Source: Syngnathus acus | Lineage: Eukaryota > Chordata > Actinopteri > Syngnathiformes > Syngnathidae | Assembly (NCBI RefSeq): GCF_901709675.1 | Contig: NC_051090.1 | Location: 5,967,842 to 6,031,841, forward strand | Length of the DNA: 64,000 nucleotides | Reading direction: 5' to 3' | Part shown: positions 1-16,400 of the stretch, piece by piece | Layout: every line of letters starts with the position of its first letter | Position numbering within the stretch: the first letter of the stretch is position 1 | Translations under genes and position numbers: made by a program | Notes under the pieces: generated by a model | The model's database searches: none | What the model was told of the DNA's origin: nothing | What the model saw: only the letters and a program-made list of their open reading frames with translations

Positions 1-4371
<4,371 letters not shown>

Positions 4372-4411
4372 CAACAACGACAGCTGGACCTGTTAACCAT
4401 CACCAATTGTG
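4372..4411 (+). CDS. agbl4: AGBL4 coding exon ([13 protein letters not shown])
   Basis: A 40-nt exon between a TTCCTTTCAG acceptor and a G|GTAAGT donor. It starts in phase 0 and ends with one base of a split codon. The peptide matches the segment [11 protein letters not shown] that precedes the catalytic HPGE exon in vertebrate AGBL4. The exon is small, but splice sites, phase and peptide all agree. Confidence 0.9.
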
Positions 4412-7400
4412 GTAAGTCTTTGCTATTTTCATATTTTACCGAGTTATAGCCTCATACACTCGCCCCAAAAACAAAATGTAATTTTTTTTGGGCACAATGT
4501 TGGATGAGACTAAATCATCTGGATCCAGATATATGTTTTAAAAAAGAACATACATTTATTATTATGTGAAACCACTTGCCCCCTCCCACAATTCTTTTTT
4601 TTTTTTTTATAAATTCAGTGTGGTGATTTTATACATTTGATACCTTGGCATAACTAGCACATGTTTTTCTGTTGATTCAACGTGAAAACACAACTCAAAG
4701 CCCCTCCATTGCTCTCCAGTTGTGAGAAAGGCACCGATGTGGAGAGTAGCGTGAGCAGAAGTTTGCAAACTCAGAGCGGCGAACCAGATGGGGATGGCAA
4801 AGGGATATAGAGAGACCCATATGTCCAAAGTATCTGTGAGATCTAATGTGCTTTGATTAGAATCACGCACACGTGAAGCTCTTGCGGCGCAGGTTAATTT
4901 CGGGGGTTTACGTTGCAGCTGTTCTTACAGACGGCACCGATGCCAGCGTTGGCTGGTCTTCACGGCTCGACAGAGGGCGGCCACAGTGAGACATGAGGTG
5001 GGAAGGAATGAAAGAACAACATGAGGGAAGGCTTAAAAGTACGGAAACACCTTTTCTGGCTAAGTGAGAAGAAGAAAAAAAGACTTTGTGTTGGATTACA
5101 CTTTTCTTTTAACATCTGAGTTGTCAGTTTGTGTCTTAAGATGGAAATTTATGGGTGGCTTTGTGGTAGGGTGAAAGAATGAATATCTGTTGAACAAAGG
5201 TGCCAAGCTGCTGAATTTAAATTGAAGGATTTAGTTTCTCCTTTCTCAGAAAGATTAAGCAGAAATTAGTCACTTGTAGTTGAACTAAGTTGGAAGATGA
5301 TGGAAGAAGCTCCAGTCATTCGAATTTTTACTTCAGAGTCCGATTTGACCTCCACTACACAATTTGCTTACTTACTTGGCATCGATGACCGAGCCTTTTC
5401 TTCTCGACTGGCTTAATCTATTGCGACCGCAGATTAGAATTGAGTGAGGCGAAATAGTTACCATTACCTGATAAGAAGTTTGAAAGCAACAATGTGTGTT
5501 TTCAAACAACACTAACAATGGACACAGTCAATACTTGAGCGCCAATTGTTTACCCTTTTTCGCAGCCCAGCTTGGTAGATTTTTATCCATAATGTAAATC
5601 CATTTCATGAATTAATAATTGAAACATTTGCTTTTTCTGGGTGGGTTGTGTTGTGGCCGTTAGAAACATCATCTCCCTTAGCCCAATGCGCTTATTTCTT
5701 TGTGATATGATATGATTTTGAAGTTTCATAGCAAATTTGAGCATTTTCAGCATCATGTATCCTGTCCGCACCGGTCTGTCCGTCCGTCCGTCCGTCCGTC
5801 CGTCCGTCCATCCATCCATCCATCCATCCATCCATCCATCCATCCATCATCCATCCATACATTCCATCATCCATCCATCCATCCATCCATCCATCATCCA
5901 TCCACCCATTCCATCATCCAATCCATCCCTCCATCCATCCCTTCACCCAAATCCATCCATCCATCCATCCATCCATCCATCCATTTCCCAACCATTCACA
6001 AGGCCACGTGATTTCATGGTAGTATATTTATGTCTTCCCCTCATGTGGTCTTACCCATCATCAGCCCACTCTTTCTCATCTTCCCACTGTAGCGTCGAGT
6101 CGACAGCAGGAGGGATCACCGGGGGCTAACAAACTTTATTACCGCCGTGGCTAACATGTGTTCTCCATTGTGTTCATTTGACTAGCCAGTAAACAGTCTG
6201 GCACCTAATTGACAATCTCCAAACATACAGGCTTTGTGAACGTAGCACGCCATATCTCCACCGTCTACCTTCTCAGTGTTATTTCCCACACTCATCCGGG
6301 CGCCACCCACACAGAGACCCACTCAAACCTCTCTCGACCCTCCTTAATTGGACACTTGAGCGGCACGCGGCTGCATCTGGCTTCTGTTGAACACAGCCTG
6401 ACATTTCAGACCACTGACCTTTCCAGCCCCGCCACAACTAAATAATGATTAGTCCCGGCAATGCTTTTCACCACAGCAACAGCAACACAAATTAACTGCC
6501 GCCGGACACACACGCGGCAACAAAAACACCTGAACGCTTTGTCTTCTCGCAGTGAGAAAATGGGGTGCGGACATTGATTTGAGAGGCCATTGTCATTCTT
6601 TTGGCCCATCGATTAGATTGTCCTTTTCCATATGTGCAGTTGGCGCGCAATAATGTGTTGTTGTAAATCAACTCGGCTCGCCGCTCTTTAGTCTCTCCTT
6701 TCGCCTTTTATGCGCTCTCAGCATTACGGCAGAGAAAAAAAAAGGTCAATCATATTCATGAAATCCGGGCAGGTTTGAGAGGACGCTGGCACGTGAATGC
6801 AGCATGTGAGCATCCAATGCAATGACGGGGATTACTTAAATGTTTTGCTTTTCTATTTTGCTCTCAAAGGAATGGAAGCATTTTTCGGGCCAGCAATAGG
6901 GGACTATCATGTTTGTTTGTTTGTTTGGTTTTTTTACAACCGTAAAGTACACAGTAGCACCACACAAGAAGAAGAATATTAAAACACAAATCAAAGTATA
7001 AATATGTGACGCATTTTATGTGGAAAACGGATATGAATATTACATGCTATATATGCAGATGTAAATGGAAAAATTCATGCATAAATTGATACAGTATCTA
7101 CACTGAGCGAAAGTGAACGGCTGCCAGTGCTGTAAAAAAAAAAGCATTAGCAACATTGCCACGTTAAACTCCTCTTATTGTTGCATCGTTTCCCCATGTT
7201 CAAGCTCATCAAACCGATATAATTATCAGAAAAAGATCACCCAAGTAAACATAAAAAAGTGATTATAAGCCTGTGTGAATTAGTAGCCTGCACGTCGTCT
7301 AGGCCCTGAAGAAGCAAAGCAGCCCCGGAGCATCATCAGTCTATAGAATATTCTCCCAAAGTTTTTTTCCTGTTTTTTTATTGTGTTGTTAGAAACATTA

Positions 7401-10400
7401 GGTTATCTTTTTCTAACATCTAATTTTTTTTGATAATCTTAAACAGTGATGAAACTGCCAAAAATTTACAATTGGCAGCAACAATCCTAAATGGCGTATA
7501 CATTTGGTGATCAATGTATTAACTATCAACAGTGGAACAACAACTGTACATAAAAAAAATAATATCGAAACAATTTTCCCAGGCTATTGAGAGCGGCGCT
7601 CATTTGAACCTTGTTCATTAGAGCTTTCTACCCGCAGATATGCTTTTTGTTCCTCGCTTTGTTTCTCCAGGCAGACCTTATTACGCTGAGGTCACGCTCG
7701 CAACCAGCCGACTGCTGAAATTCAACGGCGCCGTCTGGATTTTTCACATTACTTTTGTGTAACAGCGGGAACGAGAACAATACAGTGGGACGCGGATCTC
7801 ACATTTGCCACACGATCGGAAACGCAATCACTTTAGCCGTATTGTTACCATGGAAACAGCATCGGGTGACAAATTGTAACTTCAAAGTGGGTCACGACAG
7901 CTCCGACGGCGTTCACGAGATGCTACAAAACAAGTCGGATTGTAACTTATATTAATTATAAAACCAAAACGACTAAAAAGTTTCATTTACTCACAAATTA
8001 TTATTTGAATCTAAAAAAAAACCATAGCGAGATACAAAACCTCAAATTGCTTCAGATGGTTGTATTTTAACCATCTACAAAGGAATAACAAAAAAAAAAC
8101 AAAAGTAGTGAAGGTGCCATCAAAACGTCCAAGTAATGTTTTGATGTCTCTGTTGTCACGCCATGTGGCGCATTTAGCAAATTGTGCTCACTGAATTCTG
8201 TCATAGTTTGGTCGACGCCTCCCTCCGTCCCTCTCAAGCCTTCAAGTAGAGACAGATTATTTATTGCTTTTTTTTGTGCCAGCGCCATTACTGTCCAACT
8301 TTGAAGAAAACACTTTTCTGTTGTCTGGCTTTAACCCTCTTCATTTATTCTTACCGTAAGATGCGTAGCGTCAAAAACTTATCGCTTAGCAAGTATTTCT
8401 GTGAAGTGACCATAATGAGCATCCTGGTCCCCTTTTTAGAATTCAAACAAGAGTTTGAAGTGGAGTCTTCTTGAGTTTGTTTGTTTCTCTGGTGTTGTCC
8501 TCCTTTAATTAGAAACAATAAAAGTGGCAGCAACACAGCAAAAAGACTGCAGTGAAAGTGTAAAAACAGCTCGGACACACTTCGCGCAATCTCCTGCCTG
8601 GTGTACATGTAGACCTGAACTGATAGAAATCTTGGAGGGAGGGGCGAGAGGGGGGGGTTGAATTTCCGCTTGAACGACTTTGCTTTCAAGCTGCAGAGAT
8701 TTGTTTCCACGGAGGCACCTGAAAAGAGGGAGGGCACGAGTAACACTAAAGAAGAAAAAAGAAGAAAACATGCTTTTGTCTAAATGATCAGTTGTGAAAA
8801 AGCTTGCTATTATTGGCCTAATTATGTTTCCTGTCGGTGTGAATTTGCATATTTTCTCTCCCGCTCTATGTGATGCCTCACTTCCATTTTGTTGCAGTGT
8901 AAAAAGCACATAAAGGAGGGAATGGCTGCCGACGGGAGGGAGGGAGCACTTGCTTCTTCATATTGAGCAGTTTGTTTTATTGAATGCTTCTCCGCAGCGT
9001 GGCTAAATAAGCAGCGGCATGCTAATGAACGGGGCAACCAGGGATGCTAATGTAGCGACGCCATGGCGACCCGCGCGAGGGCCATTTTTTCAATCTGGGC
9101 CCGTGGCCTCCATTTTGAAAATATTTGTCATCAAACAATTCCACGCCCAAATGTCTCGAACAAATAGTATGCTAATTTCACGCCGCGTACACACGCGTGC
9201 TTCTTGTTGCTTCGTGCAGGGGAAAAGGAAAGCAAGAGACTTATTGGCCAGGAAGGTATGTGACCAAGTCGCTAAATAGGCTGTGAACAGGCTGGAGGCT
9301 TCGAGATGATTTCTTTGTCACCAGTGGAGCCACCAGTGTTGCCGAGCACTGCTGTGGAGCAAATCCTCCCACAGAGCACTGATTGGATTTTTGTTCCGCC
9401 GAGCCTTTTGTGTTCAGAGCGTATAGGGACTAGATAATAGGGGTTGATGCCACTCTGTCTCCCTGTTATGGCTGCTGGATTGAGTTCTCGGACTCTGTGT
9501 GTGTGTGTGTCTGTCTGTCTGTCTGTGTGACTCCATCCCTTTTCCAAACAGCCATGATATCGTCGCTATTCACACCTAACCTGGCTTCTCGAATATCTGG
9601 GCCTGAAATTTCCATTCTTACTAATGTCAAGGCTAAATAAAATGTTAATCCAACATACCTGCCATTCAGCTCAAGTCTCGGAGGAATGTTCAATGTCACA
9701 AATGCAGCGCAGACCACCTCACCTTGCCAGCAGATACGCACCACCACCGGTCAAGGTCGTTGTCATAGTTTGACGCTCACTTATGTGTGCCGGTGGCTGT
9801 GTATGGTAGAGTACTCGACTGTATATATAAATAAAAAAATGATGAATTATTAATTTCCATAGGGAAATTCCACATTTAATTGCCCTGTTTTCTCCGAGGG
9901 GTCAGGTGCAGGAGCATTCCGTTAAATCCGGGGGAAAACGCCACTCAGCTGTCCTGTGTGTGACTTTGTACTGACCTCTAATGGAGACGGTGGAGGCATC
10001 CAGAAAGGTTATTACAGGACAGTGACTGCTAATGACGCTTAACCGCCGCTTTCTAGTAGGTCGGGAAAGAAATGGTCACACGCGAGTCACCCTCAGTTCG
10101 GGTTTTCTTTTAAGTGTTAAATTTCATTTCAATAATATCTTGTCTCGTCTTCACCTTTTAAAAATGCTTTACCTTCATTGCGCATTTTAGGTATGATTTC
10201 CAACCGCACGATTTTGCATTAAGCTACACTCTGCTTCCATTAACCTTTTCTCTTTTACTACTAGCTAAGTAATGCTTGAGATATTTTGCAATTTGACTGG
10301 AAGATGGATTACAAATTAAGTGTTTACATCGCAGCTCAGCTTCTGCATAAGAAAATGTTACCATTTCAAAATAATGTTTTTTTTTTTTGACACGGTAAAC

Positions 10401-13400
10401 ATTAGCTTCATATCGGACTGTCAGTCATTGCTGTAGAGCACAGGTGTCAAACTCAAGGCCCGGGAGCCAGATACGGCCCGCCACATCATTTTATGTGGCC
10501 CGCGAAGACAAATTGTGCATCAAATCCGTGTGTCATTACTAGAATTGCAAATTGTTCACTTTTAATCATATCTTTTTTTTTTAATATTTGACCAGTTTTT
10601 ACTCGTCTGATTTGAAAACGAGTCATTTGTCAGTTTGTTTTGTAGCTTTTACTGTATATAATCTGAGGTGCTCATACATTTATTTGGCTTGACAGTCATA
10701 ATGGCCCTCCGAAAGAAGCTATGACTACGATGCGGCCCGTGAAAAAAAGAGTTTGACGACACCCCTGCTGCAGAGAAATATTTGTGAGCTCAATAGCAAC
10801 CAGGATTACTGATCTGAGTGACCTTGACCACCCTTCACGAGACAGATGGAGCAATTTGAGTGTCTGTGTGGTCGCATGTTAAGTAAATCGCACTCTTTTT
10901 CACAGCATTCTCCCTCAACATGCCCTCTTTATACTTGGCTATGGCATTCGACGCCGTGCCACGCAGTCCCCATCAGCCAAAACAAAGAGCGAACATTGGG
11001 TCGGCCCGAGTTTTAGCTGCCATTATCTGTCAGATGCCGCGCACCTGTGAGCCGGGCCGCATGACGGGCAGCCGCTGGTTGCTCAGCCAATCCCAGCGGC
11101 TCCCTGCTGTCAGTTAGAGCGGCAATAAAAGTTCTCTGTCTGACAGCAGCCCTGGAGGAAAGGCTAAGAGAGGCAAAAAGACAAAGATGTGGGATGCCAT
11201 TATGGTGAGCTGTATTCTTCCAGACTAAACCTTATCCACTAGCCATCATGCGCTGAGGCTCACCTGCCTGCCAGATAAATGGAGATCAGAGCAGATGGAG
11301 GCATGAGAAACCTTTAAAAAAATAATATATACATATATATTGTCAGAAAACTAGTCAGCCATGATTGGTTGTGCCCTGGCAACTGTTATGTTATTTTCAG
11401 TCAATAGCAAGTGGCAAAATGGCCGCCCCCTGAGATGATTAGAAACGGGTGGATTTTGCCTGCTTAATTCACATTCCACTAAACAAACATTAATCACAGC
11501 ACGGTGTTTCGACTAGTTGGGCTGCGCGGAACATATTTGTACAAAGAAAAATTTAGAGTTGACTTGAAAAAGGATGTGCAATGAGTCCGTACACATTAAA
11601 TGTCGGTCTTTTGAATCTTCATTGTTTTGAATCTCCATTGTTTACAGTTTACTAATTCGGGTCACGGAAGTGTTAAAAGGAGTTAACAACAGTAACAGTC
11701 TAAATCCTTAAAACTATTCAACCCAACTTTCATTGAACTCGTCCGCTCAGAATGCAAAGTCACTTTATTAATTATTTTCTGAAAAATGATGAATGACTTT
11801 AGATGTCTTCGACTTGGAAGGTTCCATTGTATGTTTGCTCATATATTGCTTGACCGACTTTGACTGCGCACTTTCTAAATTGCAATTTTGCAAGCCCAAA
11901 ATCTACTTAGCAGAAAATAACACCGCACTGACAGCGAGGAGATCGATACGAGGCCGCAGCAGGAGCTTGAGCGGCCTTAATGAACCAAATTGACTGGCTC
12001 TGAAATATGATGAGTATTTCTTTGGTCGGTTTTCATGTTCCTTATGAAGATCAATGTCTCCCGGACAGATCGCTGCATGGCACGGCCGGTGTTGATACCC
12101 TTCTAAATAGTTAATGGGGCATTTATTTACAGCGAGGCACGCGCGTATCATTGTATGCCCCCCTCGTTCTCTCTGTCGTCGTCTCTTTTTCGGGCCCCTC
12201 CGGCATACCTTGCTGATTCTATGACACTAGGCTGTTCATTTCATGGGCTATCACCTTTTAAATTGGCGAATGCTGCCGTCACGCTTGATTAGAAATTCCT
12301 GCGGATCTAATTATGAGGCATAATAAGAAGAGGAATGCCTCCAGCAAAAATAGGAAAATGGCGTTCTCCCACTGTGTAAACAATGGTTATTGATCGAGGA
12401 ATGGTTGATACCTAAGAAAAATCAAAATTCTGTCAAATCATATGGGGTACTGTCTCTGTGCTTTGAAAATGGATGCCGGTGATCGGGTTGATTGCGTCAA
12501 CCCACCCACCCCCATCCATCCATCGTGTCACTTGTGTTTGTATTCAGCTGCTCAGGTCTCGGCGCGGCGCCGCCAATCGTCATCACGCGTGCACCTGGAC
12601 CCGCATCTGTCCATCCTGCCGAGCTGCAGATTGGCACAGGTGCCGCGTCTCAATTGGTCGTCTGCACGCTGTTCAATTCATTTACCCCCACCCCGAGCAC
12701 TAGCCCACTTTTTCCCCCCACCCAAATTTGCATGACCTCTATTTGTTTTCATCGACTTCCTACGCACACAACGGGGCTCGGAGTCATTTATTTAATCCCG
12801 ACATCCATCTGTCCGTATGGCCGTCCGGTGGAACTCTTTGCGATTCCAAAAGCGACGCGGCAACGATGACGTGTGTTGCCGCAGTCTAATTCCATCATCA
12901 GCGTCATTACTGCTATTATCCCGTGTCTCCCTTTAATGCAGGCTAATGGATGACCAATTAAGATAGATGAGCCTGGCAGTGTGGAGTTAATAGCTAGGAC
13001 ATGATGTCTGGCTTCTGTCCTGACTCCCACAGTCTCTTTTTATGGCTCAACTGGCCCTATTGATTCTAGCCCCAAAAAATGTTAGCATTCTTGTTGTTGT
13101 CCCGTGCTAATATTGTGATTGTTGCTGTAAATGCCGTTTCAAATCGTCTTTTGTACCAACCCATAGCAATCCATCACTTCCTTAGTATGGAAGCTGTGTG
13201 GTACCCAAGCACAAGTTGGTCTCCTACTTTTAAAGTACACTTAAAAGACTTTTTAAGAAACTAAATGAACTCTAAATATTTAGAACGGCAGATGCCTTCG
13301 CTTTTAATTGCCATGCTTGATTATAGTAATCCATTTTGATTGCACCACAACATTGAAGGAGAAAAACGACTTTATAGTCCAAATACTTATTTCGGACAGG

Positions 13401-16400
13401 TTTGCTCTTTGTTCACAGTAAAAAAGAAAAAAGTGCAATTCAACTGTGAAAAAAAGTAATATATTAGTTAGGTTGTGTTACCATTATGTCTCCAAATCCA
13501 AAGAAAGCATTTTTACATTTTAGGGTCGATCCACAGTTTGATTACTCTTATTTTGCTAAAACTGAAAAATAGCTTTATTCGTAAATTCATTGGAATTCTT
13601 TGCTGTTTTCAATTTTTTAAATAACAGTGCCCAAATCTCAGACAATATCCAAACAACTGCAGGAGGTGAATTATACTTGCTACTACTCTAAATTAGAATT
13701 GTTTGGCCTTGGCCAAGGTCTGCACTTCACTTGCCATTCTTTTCCTTTTTTTAATGTGTGTGCCACTTGAAAAAGCATCGTTTTGAGTTTAATTTACATC
13801 AAGTGCTTGAACTACTTGTAATGATGCGAAAACCATCAAATCTTTTGACTTGTTTATAGATATGTACTCTTCAAAGTACAAAATGAACACGCGTCTATTG
13901 CGTTAACTAAATCGATTTTCTTTCATAGAAATAAAACCACAAGTGATGTGATATTTGCTTTCTATGTGACACCAAGCCAGAAAAGGCTGACATGGAATTC
14001 AGACAGAGACATCTTTTTATTGTCTCCAGGAAGTTGTCCATTATCTTTACCGCACCCAAATGGACCCTGAAATGTATTTATATTGGAGAAAGTGCTTTGG
14101 AATTGTATTAAACCTCCGAAGGCAGCAGAAATAATATAATGTGAGCCATTGAAAAGAAATGCCCTTCCTCTCGTCTTGCCTCAGTAGCTTTGTGTTGACA
14201 AGTCCAGCAGCCCGAAGGACAGTACGGAACACAAGTTTAGATTAACAGTAATTTTCTGTTTTATTTGTTAAGAGGTTGCCCAAATCCCTTTGTTTATCCG
14301 TTTTGCTATAATAGCCTTTGAACCTGTGCTGGAGTCGCGGTCCGAGCGGCTGATCTATTGGCTACGCAAGCGGTCAGAGATAAATGAAAATGTCACACAT
14401 TGAAACACTGTTGAGTGTTCAGTTTAGAGCCAAACTTCAACTCAGCAAAAGCCTTGATAGCAAAAAAAAAAAAAAAGTGTGAGCCGCTGTTGGATCCTTT
14501 TCTCTTTTTAAAACGTCCTCGTCCATCATACAATAATCAGACGGCACAATGAGCGAACACTACGGGCACGTTTAAAAACGAGACTTAACTAAATGCCCGG
14601 GAATTTCCAAATAACATACCAGAAGAAGACACAAAGGCTCCATAAAATTTCTGCATCAATTTATTTCCAATTAAAGCAGCCGAAGCGGAACAAAACGGTT
14701 TGTTTCGGTTAACTATTGTGCTTCATTGTGAGCCGGACGTTCATGTCCTCTCGGATGAGAATAGCGTGCCTGCTGGCCTTTCTGCTTTGGAACAAATAAG
14801 TCATCAACCAGGGAACACATGATGTAGGTCAATGAAATTTGATCAGACGTGTTATAATGTTGTCTTTGAAACTTCTTGAAAAATTGACAAAAAACAGAAG
14901 AGAAGTAATGATTGTTTGGAAGATACAGTGGAACTTTAAAGGTCACAAAGTTGCATTTCAAAATGTTTTTGGAATAGAAAATATTGGAAAAGGATATCAA
15001 ACTGTCAGTCTTAAAACTTTGATTAAAAAAGTTTGGTCCATAGTTGAGCAAACATTTGATGAGTGATATGTGGTGGGCTTTATTTGCTATTGTGTACCAC
15101 GTGCACACACTATTTGACAAGTATAAGAAGTGTAGTGTATGAAGTACTGCATGCATGAGTGAAAATGTTTTATTGACTTCACTGGAGTTAACATTTCCAA
15201 GTAGAAGCCGTTTGCCTCATTCAATTCCCTTGCTCTGCTCCTGGTTGTCATGGAAACAGAAGTCATACTGTCTATTGGGCTAATAGTATATGTATATGTT
15301 AACAGTCACCTCACTTGCATCAAAATAGGCTAATTTCAGCAAAACAAGAAATAGAATTAGGGTATATAAACTGTGTAAACTACCGTGATACCTTGACCTA
15401 AGAGTGACTCGTTTTTCAATATAGTATTTATTTATTTATATTAGATATTAATTCTTCCAAAAAAGAAACTTTTTTTTTTTTTTGTACATACAAAATAAGA
15501 AAATCACAAACTGTGCTTACTTTTTCTTTTTTTTTTTTGGCACTCCAATTATATTTGAGGAAAATGTTTTGTTTGTTAGTTATGCCTTGATGATGTGGAC
15601 CAGACAAAAGCAATCAAGCGCCGATATGATCCACAACCTTCCCTATGTGTATATTTTTTATACTTTGTGAAGCGAAAGGGAAAGCAAGTCAACCGTATGT
15701 AAAAGTACACAATCGGGGAAAGGAAAATAATGTATGCTTTTGTTCGATTCTTCGGAGACGATATATGTTGCGCGATGCCCGTTTCAAGCATCCAAGATTT
15801 CAGCCCGGAGCACGGAGCCGATTTCGATCATCAGAAGGTGTATGTGGTGCGCAGGACTCAAGAGAATGGGAGCGCAGGCCAACCGTGCGAAGCTCACATC
15901 ATTGCCCTTGCAGGTAAGTTGCTCATTTCTTCATGTCATTTACCGAAATCCAAGTTTTCCTCACAGACTTTGACGTATGTCAAACACTGCTATGTCATGT
16001 GTCAAGTTATTTACTGCGATCTGACATCATCAGCTGAGCTCCAATCGCTGCAGTAAGGTCCCGGCTAGCTAGGACATACTAGCTAACAACTTTGCTACGA
16101 GTGTCCTTATGTGTTTACACTTACGGAAAGGTTGCCGTTGTTTGGACGATCGGCGTGTAACGTTAGCCTGCAACGTCGCTTGTTTACAACATCAAGCTAA
16201 CGCTTGTTAGCTCGTCTGTGTGCCCCGGTTAGCATGCTATGTTAGCTGTCTGCACACGTAGAGCTGTCAGAAGATCGTAACAACATAGAAAACGACGCTT
16301 GATGTTTATTATTATATTTTATTATGTTTATTATTTTTTAAAATTGATATCCTCTACCCGACGACTTTGGTGCGTTAAAAGCTATCGGTTTGACTTTTGT

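Larger units (their letters stand above)
4412..15729 (+). other. AGBL4 intron between exon 4372-4411 and BEND5
   Basis: 11.3 kb non-coding. It contains the TCCG/TCCA minisatellite, one hAT MITE and otherwise unremarkable AT-rich sequence with homopolymer runs. No AGBL4 exon is required here by frame or by family comparison. Confidence 0.6.

Noticed and set aside
5583-6129. His-Pro-Ser-Ile and Met-Asp-Gly-Trp repeat frames
   Set aside because: Translations of the TCCG/TCCA minisatellite; no start context or homology.
6285-6310. THPGATHTE reading considered as the HPGE exon
   Set aside because: Lacks the second zinc ligand and flanking family sequence.
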